From Dechloromonas sp. (GTDB lineage Bacteria; Pseudomonadota; Gammaproteobacteria; Burkholderiales; Rhodocyclaceae), in NCBI GenBank assembly GCA_017302355.1, contig JAFLDQ010000042.1, forward strand, positions 1 to 23,709: a stretch of DNA of 23,709 nt, in the 5' to 3' direction. A program made the translations under genes and the position numbers. The notes under the pieces are model-generated. The model saw only the letters and a program-made list of their open reading frames with translations. It was not told where the DNA came from and did no database searches. This document shows positions 14,874 to 23,196 of the stretch, piece after piece (the first letter of the stretch is position 1; each line of letters begins with the position of its first letter).

Positions 14874-16004
14874 ATGGACGCCCTGAACGACTTCACCGCC
14901 GCCCTGCGCCGCATCGCCTTCCTGTTCCGCAAGGAGGTGCTGGCGATCTTCAAGGACCCGGCCAATCGCGTCATCCTCATCGTGCCGGTCATTGTCCAGT
15001 CCATGGTCTTCGGCTATGGCGCGACCTATGACCTCAACCATGTGTCCTACGCCGTGCTCGACCAGAGCGAAGGCGAGGCGTCGAAGGAACTCATTGCCCG
15101 CCTGGACGGCTCCGGCATCTTCGTGCGCGCCGCGACCCTGCGTAATCCCGGCGACATCGCGCGTGTCATCGACGATGGTCAGGCGCTGCTGGTCCTGCAC
15201 TTCGCGGCGGATTTCGATGCGCGCCTGACGTCCAGCGGCGGCGCGCCACTGCAACTGGTGCTCGATGGGCGCAACTCGACCACCGCCAACATGGCTGCCG
15301 GGCATCTGGGTACGCTGGTAGCAAAGTTCAACGCAACGCGCACGGCGTCAAGCAGCGTATCGGCGGTCGGCGTCGAGACACGCGCCTGGTTCAACCCGAA
15401 CCTGGAGTCGCGCTGGAACATCGTCCCTGCCTTGATCGCGTCCCTGAGCATGCTCCAGACCCTGTTGCTGGCCGCGCTGTCGGTGGCGCGGGAACGGGAG
15501 CAGGGCACCTTCGACCAGTTGCTCGTAACCCCGATGCGGCCAATGGAAATCCTGATCGGCAAGGCGCTGCCGTCGATTGCGGTAGGCCTGATACAGGCGA
15601 GCCTGATCTTTGCGGTGGCGTTGTGGTGGTTCCAGATTCCCTTCAGTGGTTCGGCGCTGTTGCTGTATGCCGCGCTGGCCACCTTCGCGACCGCCTGCGT
15701 CGGCATCGGCCTGTCGATCTCGGCGCTGTCGCTCAACATGCAGCAAGCCATGGTCTATGCCTTCGTGCTGATCATGCCGCTGATGCTGCTGTCCGGCCTC
15801 GTCACCCCCGTCTCCAACATGCCTTGGTCGCTGCAAATGCTCACCTACGCCGACCCGCTGCGCTTCGCCATCGAGTTGGTACGGCGGGTGTATCTGGAGG
15901 GCGCGGGCTGGAGCGATGTCTACACCGAATTTTGGCCCATGGTGGCTGTCGCACTGGTCACGCTGCCGGTTGCAGCCTGGCTGTTCCGCAATCGACTGGC
16001 CTAG
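14874..16004 (+). CDS. ybhR: ABC-2 type permease, YbhR-like
   Basis: The second permease (376 residues) has the same architecture as its neighbour: an N-terminal span (VILIVPVIVQSMVFGYGA), an extracytoplasmic domain with VLDQSEGEASKELIARLDGS, and then a membrane bundle with the ABC-2 signature EREQGTFDQLLVTPMRPMEIL. It starts 3 bp after the previous stop. The pair of dissimilar permeases with a fused ATPase is the standard YbhFSR arrangement, associated in E. coli with drug and cation export. The substrate here is unknown. Confidence 0.94.
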   Translation: MDALNDFTAALRRIAFLFRKEVLAIFKDPANRVILIVPVIVQSMVFGYGATYDLNHVSYAVLDQSEGEASKELIARLDGSGIFVRAATLRNPGDIARVIDDGQALLVLHFAADFDARLTSSGGAPLQLVLDGRNSTTANMAAGHLGTLVAKFNATRTASSSVSAVGVETRAWFNPNLESRWNIVPALIASLSMLQTLLLAALSVAREREQGTFDQLLVTPMRPMEILIGKALPSIAVGLIQASLIFAVALWWFQIPFSGSALLLYAALATFATACVGIGLSISALSLNMQQAMVYAFVLIMPLMLLSGLVTPVSNMPWSLQMLTYADPLRFAIELVRRVYLEGAGWSDVYTEFWPMVAVALVTLPVAAWLFRNRLA

Positions 16005-16015
16005 CGAGGAAAGCA

Positions 16016-17539
16016 ATGATCAAGAACCCTCTACCCATTCCGTCCCGCGTCTGCGTGACCGCAACGTTGACCCTGCTGCTGTCGGCCTGCATGACCGCCG
16101 GTCCCGATTTTCAGAAGCCGCAAACTTCCGCCCCCGCCGACTGGTCGGGCTGGACCGGTGCGGGGCCCGAGCTGTCTCGCCCTGCCGGCCTGCCGGGTGC
16201 GCCGCAAAGCCGCTGGTGGGAGGCTTTCAACGATCCCATCCTCGACAGCCTGCTGGAAAAGGCTCTGACGCAGAATCCGGACCTGCGTACGGCGGCCCTG
16301 CATTACGCCCAGTCGCGCGCGCGGCGCGATGTCACCGGCAGCCAGCAATTTCCGGAAGTCAATCTCCAGGCGGGCGCGACTCGCCAACGCCAGAGCGAAT
16401 ATGCCGCCGGTAACCGCGTTCTGGATATCATCGCGCCGGACAATCGGGATGCGATCGCCAGCGAGTTGTCCCAGCCGTTTACGCAGTACCAGGCCGGGAT
16501 CGACCTGTCGTGGGAGATCGACCTGTGGGGCCGTGTGCGGCGAGCCATCGAGGGAGCCGATGCCGATGTCGCCGCCTCGGCAGCCTTGCTCGACCAGGCG
16601 CGGGTGGTCATCGCCAGCGAGCTGGCGAGTGCGTATGTCTCCCTGCGCACCACGCAGCGACTTCTCCGGCTGACGCGCGATGACATCGATGCGCTGGGTG
16701 AGCGCACCCATCTGATGGTTTCCAGGCAGAAGCATGGCCTGGTCAATGATCTCGACCTGGAACGGCAACGGCTCGAACTGACAGCTCTCGAAGCCCAGTT
16801 ATCCCCCTTGCTGGAGCAGGAAGCCCAGACCAAAAACCGCATCAGCCTGCTTTTGGGGCTTCGCCCCGGCGAATTGTCCAAGGAACTGGCCGGGACGGAT
16901 CTGCTCGACACGGCGCCTGTCTTGCCCGAATACGCGCTGGGCCTGCCTTCCGAGCTGGCGGCGCGGCGACCCGACATCCGTGCCGCCGAAGCTCGCCTGC
17001 ATCAGGCGACGGCAGCCATCGGTGAAGCCCAGGCCCAGCTGTATCCGAGCATCCGTCTGGGCGTGCGCCTTGGTCTGGACTCGTACGAATGGAGCAAGTT
17101 CGGCGACTGGGGCAGCCGCATGTGGAGTCTTGGGCCGAGCCTTGATCTGCCGATCTTCGATGGTGGTCGTCGGCGCACCACCGTCAAGCTGCGCGAACTG
17201 CAGCAGCAGGAGGCGGCGGTCGACTTCCAGCGTACCGTGCTGGGAGCCTGGCGGGAGATCGACGATGCCTTGACCGCCTACGCCGCCGAACAGGAGCGGC
17301 AGCGCCGCCTGGTGCTCAAGGCACGGGGCAGCGCCGACGTCTATCGACTGGCGCTGGCACGGGAGCGCGCCGGTCTGAGCGACTTCCTCGATGTCATCGA
17401 TGCGCAGCGCTCGGATATCCAGTCGCGACGCGACCTCGTGTCAAGCCAGGGCCGTGCGCAGTCCCAGTTCATCGCTGTCAATCGGGCGCTGGGCGGCGGC
17501 CCGGCCGAGGGCGCAACCGCGGCGAACGCGGGCTCATGA
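16016..17539 (+). CDS. Outer-membrane efflux lipoprotein (NodT/OMF family)
   Basis: The 507-residue protein begins with a lipoprotein signal peptide ending in the lipobox LSAC (Cys25), followed by Met, consistent with outer-membrane sorting. The mature part matches TolC-like RND/ABC outer-membrane factors: GPDFQKPQ start, WWEAFNDPILDSLLEKALTQ, LSWEIDLWGRVRRAIEGADA in the first repeat, and IGEAQAQLYPSIRL with LPIFDGGRRRTTVKLRE in the second. It would form the trimeric exit channel for the exporter. GCGAGGAAAG before the ATG supports this start; the frame extends upstream only through the wrong frame of the permease. Having its own outer-membrane channel makes the operon a self-contained tripartite exporter, unlike the E. 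coli ybhGFSR unit. Confidence 0.93.
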   Translation: MIKNPLPIPSRVCVTATLTLLLSACMTAGPDFQKPQTSAPADWSGWTGAGPELSRPAGLPGAPQSRWWEAFNDPILDSLLEKALTQNPDLRTAALHYAQSRARRDVTGSQQFPEVNLQAGATRQRQSEYAAGNRVLDIIAPDNRDAIASELSQPFTQYQAGIDLSWEIDLWGRVRRAIEGADADVAASAALLDQARVVIASELASAYVSLRTTQRLLRLTRDDIDALGERTHLMVSRQKHGLVNDLDLERQRLELTALEAQLSPLLEQEAQTKNRISLLLGLRPGELSKELAGTDLLDTAPVLPEYALGLPSELAARRPDIRAAEARLHQATAAIGEAQAQLYPSIRLGVRLGLDSYEWSKFGDWGSRMWSLGPSLDLPIFDGGRRRTTVKLRELQQQEAAVDFQRTVLGAWREIDDALTAYAAEQERQRRLVLKARGSADVYRLALARERAGLSDFLDVIDAQRSDIQSRRDLVSSQGRAQSQFIAVNRALGGGPAEGATAANAGS

Positions 17540-17714
17540 GTCGTTGCCCGCCCGTACCGCGCGCTCCGCGTCTTATTCGTGCACTACAAGTCTGGCGGAA
17601 GCGGCTGCCATTGAATGGTCGAACCGGGGAGAAAGCATGCGATGATCTGACCGTGAGGCGGCCGTCGCGTCGTGGTGGCCGGGTTGGGGTGATCTTGCCG
17701 GAAAGGGGAATGCC

Positions 17715-19790
17715 ATGAAGAGTCATCACGGAAATCGTTGGGCAGCCGGTCTGCTGGGCGCCGCCCTGGTCGCGTTTTCGGGCATGGCGCCAGCCGCCGG
17801 GGGCGGCGCCAGGGCGAGCGATCCCGGGGCGCCGGAGGGCGGGCATTTTCATCCCAAGGGCAAGCCGCCGTCCGCATCCACGAGCGAATTGCAGCGGGAT
17901 GTCCGGGCCACGCTGCCGTTCGCCGACAAGCGCGAGTTCGAGGAGGCGGCGCGCGGCTTCATCGCCGCGCCGCCGTACCGGCGGATCATGGCCGACGCCG
18001 GCAACGTCGCCTGGGACATGGCGAGCTACGATTTCCTGCTGCAGGACAAGGATTACCCGAGCATCCACCCGTCGCTGCAGCGCCAGGCCGTCCTCAACAT
18101 GGCCTACGGCCTCTACGAGGTGGTCCCCGGCCGGATCTACCAGGTCCGCGGCTTCGATCTCGCCAACATCAGCTTCATCAAGGGTGATACGGGCTGGATC
18201 GTCTTCGATACGCTGACCGCGAAGGAAACGGCGCGCGCCGCCCTCGAATTCGTCAACGAGAAGCTCGGCAAGCGGCCGGTGGTGGCCGTCGTCTATTCCC
18301 ACTCGCACGGCGATCACTTCGGCGGCGTGCGCGGGGTGGTGGACGAAGCCGATGTCGCCAGCGGCAGGGTGCCGGTCATCGCCCCGGCCGGCTTCATGGA
18401 CCATGCCATCGCCGAAAATGTTCTCGCCGGCAATGCGATGACGCGGCGCCTGTACTACCAGTATGGCGTGCTGCTGCCGCGCAGCCCCTTCGGTCACGTC
18501 GACCAGGCCATCGGCAAGAACGTGGCCGCCGGCGCCACCGGCCTGATCGCGCCGACCCGCGTGATCGTCAAGGATATCGAGGAGGTGACGATCGACGGCG
18601 TGAAGATGGTGTTCCAGAACACCCCGGGCACCGAGGCGCCGGCCGAGATGAACACGTATTTTCCGCAGTTCAAGGCGTTCTGGGCGGCGGAGAACGTCAC
18701 CGGCACCATCCACAACATCTACACGCTGCGCGGCGCCCTGATCCGCGACGCGCTCGAGTGGTCGCGGCAGATCAACCGGGCGCTCCACCTGTTCGGTCAC
18801 GAGGCCGAGGTGATGTTCGCCTCGCACAGCTGGCCGCGCTGGGGCAACGCACGCATTCAGGAGGTCATGCGCACGCAGCGCGACGCCTACGCCCACCTCA
18901 ACAACGAGGTTCTGCACCTCGCCAATCAGGGCGTGACGATCAACGAGGTCCACAACGTCTATCGCCTGCCGAAAAGCCTGCAGCAGAACTGGGCGGCGCG
19001 CAGTTACCACGGCTCCGAGGAGCACAACAGCCGCGCCGTGATCAACCGCTACCTCGGCTATTGGGACGCCAATCCGGCGACGCTGATCCCGCTCTCGCCG
19101 AAGGATTCGGCGCCGCTCTATGTCGAGATGATGGGCGGCTCGGCGAAGATCCTGGCCAGGGGCAGTGAACTGTACAGACAGGGCAAGTACCGCCATGCCC
19201 AGGAGATCCTCAACAAGCTGGTCTTCGCCGAACCGGGCAACCAGGCGGCGAGGGATCTGCTGGCCGACGTCTTCGAGCAGATCGGCTACCAGAAGGAAAG
19301 CACCAGCCTGCGCAACAGCTTTCTCGCCGGAGCCTACGAACTGCGTTCCGGCATCCCGTCCGGCGCTTCACCCAAGACCGGCGGCCCGGACATCGTCCGT
19401 GGCATGACAACCGGCCTGCTGCTCGATTACCTCGCAGTGCGGCTGGATGGCGGGAAGGCCGAGGGCGTTTCGTACAAGGTCAATCTGCGGACGCCGGACA
19501 ATGGCGAAAGATACGCCATCGAACTGAACAATTCGGCGCTGACCAGCATCCGGGACTTCCAGATCCCGACCCCTGACCTGACGGTTACGGTCAACCGCTC
19601 GGATATCGAAAAAATGCTTCTCGGCGCCGCCAGCCTCGAACAGCTGGTCTCGGCCGGCAAGGTCAGATTGGAAGGCGACGCCAGACTGCTCGAGCAGCTC
19701 AAGGGCATGTTCGTGCAGTTCGACAGCGGCTTCGAGATCCTGCCGGGAACGCTGCCGGAAAAGGCGGCCGCGAAGCCGGGCCGGGAATAG
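17715..19790 (+). CDS. Secreted alkylsulfatase, SdsA1-type metallo-beta-lactamase fold
   Basis: The 691-residue enzyme has a Sec-type signal (RWAAGLLGAALVAFSGMAPAAG, cleavage near residue 28). Its metallo-beta-lactamase core has the di-zinc motif HSHGDH (His196, His198, Asp200, His201). Further ligand candidates lie in TPGTEAPAEMNTYF, WAAENVTGTIHN and FASHSWPRWG. A dimerisation helix region follows (KYRHAQEILNKLVFAEPGNQAARDLLADV), then a C-terminal SCP2-like domain (about residues 565-691, VNLRTPDNGERYAIELNNS...GDARLLEQLKG). This is the layout of SdsA1/BDS1 alkylsulfatases, which release sulfate from primary alkyl sulfates such as dodecyl sulfate. GGGGA lies 6 bases before the ATG. It follows the exporter operon by 175 bp, so it may be separately promoted. 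Confidence 0.94.
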   Translation: MKSHHGNRWAAGLLGAALVAFSGMAPAAGGGARASDPGAPEGGHFHPKGKPPSASTSELQRDVRATLPFADKREFEEAARGFIAAPPYRRIMADAGNVAWDMASYDFLLQDKDYPSIHPSLQRQAVLNMAYGLYEVVPGRIYQVRGFDLANISFIKGDTGWIVFDTLTAKETARAALEFVNEKLGKRPVVAVVYSHSHGDHFGGVRGVVDEADVASGRVPVIAPAGFMDHAIAENVLAGNAMTRRLYYQYGVLLPRSPFGHVDQAIGKNVAAGATGLIAPTRVIVKDIEEVTIDGVKMVFQNTPGTEAPAEMNTYFPQFKAFWAAENVTGTIHNIYTLRGALIRDALEWSRQINRALHLFGHEAEVMFASHSWPRWGNARIQEVMRTQRDAYAHLNNEVLHLANQGVTINEVHNVYRLPKSLQQNWAARSYHGSEEHNSRAVINRYLGYWDANPATLIPLSPKDSAPLYVEMMGGSAKILARGSELYRQGKYRHAQEILNKLVFAEPGNQAARDLLADVFEQIGYQKESTSLRNSFLAGAYELRSGIPSGASPKTGGPDIVRGMTTGLLLDYLAVRLDGGKAEGVSYKVNLRTPDNGERYAIELNNSALTSIRDFQIPTPDLTVTVNRSDIEKMLLGAASLEQLVSAGKVRLEGDARLLEQLKGMFVQFDSGFEILPGTLPEKAAAKPGRE

Positions 19791-19797
19791 GCGGGAA

Positions 19798-19824
19798 GGG
19801 CGCGCCGCCGCGGCTGGCGCGCCC
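19798..19824 (+). terminator. Perfect GC hairpin after the alkylsulfatase gene
   Basis: GGGCGCGCC (19798-19806) and GGCGCGCCC (19816-19824) form a perfect 9-bp stem with a 9-base loop, starting 8 bp after the alkylsulfatase stop. No T tract follows, so it is a strong structure but not a textbook intrinsic terminator. Confidence 0.5.
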
Positions 19825-19941
19825 CTGCGACTTCGCCCGCAAGGTCGTTGACCGCCCCGGGGTGGTATCATTCGGGGCTGTGGCGGTCAGCAGGCGGGTC
19901 CGCCGGCGGTGAGGCGGCCCGCCGACTTGATTCTCCCCGGT

Positions 19942-20073
19942 ATGGAATTTGAAAGGAATTCGCTCATGCAGGAGCTGGCTGGCGACTTGCCGCTCCGGAT
20001 TGTCGTCTCGCGCCTCCAGGCAGCGGCAATTTCGCCGGTTGTCCAGCGGCGCTTCGTGTGCCGGGAAGAATGA
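19942..20073 (+). CDS. Possible 43-residue ORF coupled to the kinase gene
   Basis: An ATG at 19942 opens a 43-codon frame (MEFERNSLMQELAGDLPLRI, then VVSRLQAAAISPVVQRRF and VCREE). Its stop overlaps the kinase ATG as ATGA (20070-20073). An internal ATG at 19966, preceded by GAAAGG, is an alternative start giving 35 residues. The kinase gene has no well-placed ribosome binding site of its own, which suits translational coupling. The composition is compatible with a short amphipathic helix. I do not recognise it, and chance cannot be excluded. Confidence 0.4.
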   Translation: MEFERNSLMQELAGDLPLRIVVSRLQAAAISPVVQRRFVCREE

Positions 20074-22328
20074 GCAGGTATTACGTCAAGTCAGGGTCGG
20101 CAATCGAGGAGCTGGCCGTTGACGACAAGCTGGGAAGCGGCGCCGTCGCCAATGTATTCGCCGTCAGTGCGCCAGCGCGGCTTGCCGACAGCGCGGCAAA
20201 GATCTATCTCGATCCCAGGACGCTCGATCCGGAAAAGCTGGGCGCCCTGGTCGAGAGGGTTCCGGCGCAGTTGTGGACTGTCCTGGCCTCCGGCGCCCAC
20301 TACCCGCAATATGCCTGGCCGCAACAACTCGTCTACGAGAAGTCGTCGTTCGGGAGGGGCTTGCAGCCGGTCGGCTTCCTGATGCCGAAGGTGGACACGC
20401 TGGAAACCGTTGCCCTCGACGCCTATCTCGACCCGTCGATAGGGAGGATGATGGGTCTCGACGGGCACCGGCTCGCCCTTCCCCGAAAGGTGGCGATCGC
20501 CCTCAATCTGTGCAAGCTGCTGGATGATCTGCACTCGAGGCAGGTGTACTGCATCGATTTCAAGTCGAACAACGTGCTGGCCAACCGAAACAGCGGCATC
20601 GTCACCCTGATCGACTGCGACAGCTATTCCGTCGTCTCCGGCAACGGCAACTACTATCCGGCGACGCCTCCCGCCGGGGGACATGTCGCGCCGGAGGTGC
20701 TGAAGAACAAGGGCGTCAGCGCCGGCCTGGCGGCGGCCCAGGATTGCTTTGCGCTGGCGCTCGGCCTGTTCCGGTTGTTCAATTACGGAATCTCCCCGTA
20801 CTCGGGAACGCCAAACAAGGGTTGGCTGGACCCCGCCGACGATGATGGCCGCGTCGCCGCCGGTTACTACGCCTACGGGCTCCATGCCAATCCGGCGATC
20901 AGTCCGCTCGCGCAGTCGGTGCACGATTGCCTGCCGGCGTCGTTGCGCGAGATGTTCGACCGGGCCTTTCGCGAGGGACCGGAAAGACCGACGCCCCGCG
21001 AATGGCAAGAGGTGCTGCGCGGCCTGCGCGAGAAGGCGAAGTATGTCACCTGCAAGGAGCATCCGAACGATCCCGAGCATATTCATTTCGGCGCCCTGCC
21101 CTGTTGCCGGTGCGAGCGCGACAGGCGCGGCGGGGCAGCGAAAGAGGTCGCTTCAGGTCATCCGCCTCCGGACATCGGGCGCGACAACCCGAGCCCGGAG
21201 GGTGGTGCGTCCGCGGTACCCACTGCTCCCCAGGCGCCGGTGCTCAAGGCGGTTCCCGGGGCGCGGCGCTGGCAAGTCTGGATGGTCTGGATTGGCGCGG
21301 TGGCCGTCGCGATCGCCGTGCTGACATTTCTCGGAAGCCGGGATGGCGACGTTGCGTCGACCCATGTCCGCACGCCAGCGCAGCCGCCCCAGGCGCCCGG
21401 CGATTCCGGAGGAGGAGCGATGAGCGCCGCGATCAGCCCGGCAATGCCGCCCGCCGGGGGTTCGGAGCGCAAGCCGTTTACCCGGGAGCAGATCTATTAT
21501 TGCCTGGCCAAGGAATACAGGAAGGACGCCATCGGCGATATTCTTTCCCGAACCAGAACGCCGACGCCCGCCGGGTTTTTTGCGGACATCGCCGATTACA
21601 ACGCGCGCTGCCGGGACTACACGTATTCCAATCCGGACTTCGAAGCCGCCAGATCGACCTTCGAGCACAACAAGGCGAGCATTCTCGACGAGGCCACCGC
21701 GGAGGCCGAGGCATTCAGGACGGGCGCACCGGTCCCGGCAGCGACCGGTGCGGAAGAAGCCGGTATTCGCGGGGCGCCCTCGGGCAGTTCCGCGGCAGTA
21801 GCCGTCCCAAAGCCGGAGGCCGCCCGGCCCCGGCAACCCGAGCCGGCGAAAACCCAGGCAACGCCTGTCGGTCCGGCCCAGCGCGAAAAACCACCGGTTA
21901 CGAGTGCGCCGCCTGCCGTGCCGGGTCCGGACAAATCGACCGGGAGCGATTCCCCGGATCGCGGCAAGGCCGCCGTTCAACCGCCGGGGCCTGATTCATC
22001 CGCGGCTGATCGTGCCCCGGCGGTTGCGCCGCGCCAGGACAGACCGTTGACTTCGACCCTGTTGACCGCCATACAGCGCGGCGACCGGTCGACGGTGAGC
22101 GAGTACCTGAATCGCGGCACGAGTCCCAACGAGATCCTGTCCAACGGAGCCTCGCCCTTGAAGACCGCGGTGGTGAGCTCCAACACCTCCATCGCCGAGT
22201 TGCTCCTGAGTCGCGGCGCCGACGTCAATGCCAGGGACGCCACCGGGAAGACCGCGCTGTTCTGGGCCAGACGGATGAACAACCAGCCCATGGTGCAGAT
22301 GCTGCTCAATCACGGGGCGCAGGACTGA
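20070..22328 (+). CDS. Membrane protein: kinase-like domain, zinc-ribbon-like cluster, TM span, ankyrin repeats
   Basis: This 752-residue protein is built of several parts. Residues 15-325 are a protein-kinase-like domain: glycine loop LGSGAVANVF (21-30), Lys44 (AAKIY), catalytic loop CIDFKSNNV (Asp163, Lys165, Asn168), IDCDSY (Asp182) for DFG, and APEV (207-210). This variant loop resembles kinases of TerY-phosphorylation-triad/helix-hairpin-helix type. A Cys/His cluster (Cys328, His331, Cys345, Cys346, Cys348) looks like a zinc ribbon. A membrane span (about 402-421) follows Arg399-Arg400, placing the N-terminal part inside. Residues 470-550 form a domain with Cys478 and Cys514, then a Pro/Ala-rich linker, then about three ankyrin repeats (661-752, e.g. 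ELLLSRGADVNARDATGKTA) that should be periplasmic. No partner VWA or PP2C gene is nearby. ATG 20070 is chosen for the ATGA overlap; GTG 20058 is an alternative. Targets are unknown. Confidence 0.85.
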   Translation: MSRYYVKSGSAIEELAVDDKLGSGAVANVFAVSAPARLADSAAKIYLDPRTLDPEKLGALVERVPAQLWTVLASGAHYPQYAWPQQLVYEKSSFGRGLQPVGFLMPKVDTLETVALDAYLDPSIGRMMGLDGHRLALPRKVAIALNLCKLLDDLHSRQVYCIDFKSNNVLANRNSGIVTLIDCDSYSVVSGNGNYYPATPPAGGHVAPEVLKNKGVSAGLAAAQDCFALALGLFRLFNYGISPYSGTPNKGWLDPADDDGRVAAGYYAYGLHANPAISPLAQSVHDCLPASLREMFDRAFREGPERPTPREWQEVLRGLREKAKYVTCKEHPNDPEHIHFGALPCCRCERDRRGGAAKEVASGHPPPDIGRDNPSPEGGASAVPTAPQAPVLKAVPGARRWQVWMVWIGAVAVAIAVLTFLGSRDGDVASTHVRTPAQPPQAPGDSGGGAMSAAISPAMPPAGGSERKPFTREQIYYCLAKEYRKDAIGDILSRTRTPTPAGFFADIADYNARCRDYTYSNPDFEAARSTFEHNKASILDEATAEAEAFRTGAPVPAATGAEEAGIRGAPSGSSAAVAVPKPEAARPRQPEPAKTQATPVGPAQREKPPVTSAPPAVPGPDKSTGSDSPDRGKAAVQPPGPDSSAADRAPAVAPRQDRPLTSTLLTAIQRGDRSTVSEYLNRGTSPNEILSNGASPLKTAVVSSNTSIAELLLSRGADVNARDATGKTALFWARRMNNQPMVQMLLNHGAQD

Positions 22329-22492
22329 CGGGGCGGGAGCGGCGCGAGTTGATGAGCGCCAATACGAGGGTTATCGACTTTGCTTGGGGCAGTAGAGGTA
22401 TGCATATCCAAGGAGCTGTGTCTTCTTTTCGTGCCTCTCAACATCCCCGCGGGTTAAAGTAGCGACATGGGGCCAGATAGGAGAAAGTTGGC

Positions 22493-22804
22493 ATGAACCT
22501 GATCCAGGATGCCGTTGCCTGCATCGCCTTGGCGGTGCCTGCCGGAAGTCGCTTGATTGTCTTCGGCTCCCGGGCGTGGGGTGATGGGCAGGCGGATAGC
22601 GACCTCGATCTTCTCGTGGTGGAACCGGAGATTGCCGACCGCTTCGCGGAAATGGCTCGCCTGTCGACCCTGCTGGGACGCCAGCTGATCCCGGCCGATG
22701 TGGTGGTCATGAGCGCCGAAGCCTTCGAGCGGCAAAGGTATGTAACCAATACCTTGGCCTGGCGCGCGGCACGGGAAGGGCAGATCCATGAACTCGCCGC
22801 TTGA
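22493..22804 (+). CDS. MNT-type minimal nucleotidyltransferase (putative antitoxin)
   Basis: The 103-residue protein is a minimal polymerase-beta-type nucleotidyltransferase. The motif GSX10DXD is intact (Gly25-Ser26, Asp37, Asp39 in GSRAWGDGQADSDLD), with a third acidic residue at Asp69 (IPADVVVM). In MntA/HepT-type toxin-antitoxin systems such proteins AMPylate the HEPN partner and neutralise it. The next gene, a HEPN protein, overlaps it by 17 bp, the usual MNT-HEPN arrangement. A GGAGAAAG ribosome binding site is well placed before the ATG. The antitoxin role is inferred from family and context. Confidence 0.88.
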   Translation: MNLIQDAVACIALAVPAGSRLIVFGSRAWGDGQADSDLDLLVVEPEIADRFAEMARLSTLLGRQLIPADVVVMSAEAFERQRYVTNTLAWRAAREGQIHELAA

Positions 22805-23195
22805 CCACGGGCTGGCGTTGCTGGGGCGTGCCGAAGATGATCTTTATGTCGTGTCCCATCTGTGCGCCGATGCGCAAGCGCCTGGATGGGTGCTCGGGTT
22901 TCACGCCCAGCAGGCGGTCGAGAAGGCACTCAAGGCAGTGTTGTCCGCCATGGAGTTGCCGTATCCGCGCACGCATAACCTGGTCATGCTGGCCGAGTTG
23001 CTTCGCGCGGCGGGAGAAACGTTGCCGGCTACCGCCGAAGAATTTGGACGACTAACGCCCTTCGGCGTAGTCCTGCGTTATGAGGATGTGATCACCGAGA
23101 CGTCCGCAGCGCCGGATGCAGTCGCGCTCCAGATATTTGCTTCCGGGGTTGTCGCGTGGGCACGCGAACGGTTGGACGTTGCGGGTTTGTCCTGA
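22788..23195 (+). CDS. HEPN-domain protein (putative toxin partner)
   Basis: The 135-residue helical protein matches the HEPN family (PF05168 type): GFHAQQAVEKALKAVLSAM (about residues 37-55), PYPRTHNLVMLAELL (about 58-72) and a C-terminal segment LRYEDVITE...FASGVVAWARERL. HEPN proteins paired with MNT enzymes often act as RNases. The canonical RX4-6H motif is not seen; the only close Arg/His pair is PRTH, with one residue between. It overlaps the MNT gene by 17 bp and ends 1 bp from the convergent DUF2892 gene. Toxicity is therefore uncertain. Confidence 0.85.
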   Translation: MNSPLDHGLALLGRAEDDLYVVSHLCADAQAPGWVLGFHAQQAVEKALKAVLSAMELPYPRTHNLVMLAELLRAAGETLPATAEEFGRLTPFGVVLRYEDVITETSAAPDAVALQIFASGVVAWARERLDVAGLS

Positions 23196-23196
23196 A

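Noticed and set aside
17478..19196. 572-codon frame antisense to the alkylsulfatase
   Set aside because: It spans the end of the OMF gene and a gene-free gap and lacks any domain signature; the sense strand carries a complete SdsA1-type enzyme.
19848..19871. TTGACC ... TATCAT as a promoter for the kinase unit
   Set aside because: The two hexamers are only 12 bp apart, too close for a sigma-70 promoter; a GCCCCG/CGGGGC inverted repeat overlaps them but has no clear meaning.
22329..22492. Search for a gene or clear promoter in the gap before the MNT gene
   Set aside because: No convincing frame was found; a TTGCTT with a weak CATATC 17 bp later is too poor to call.
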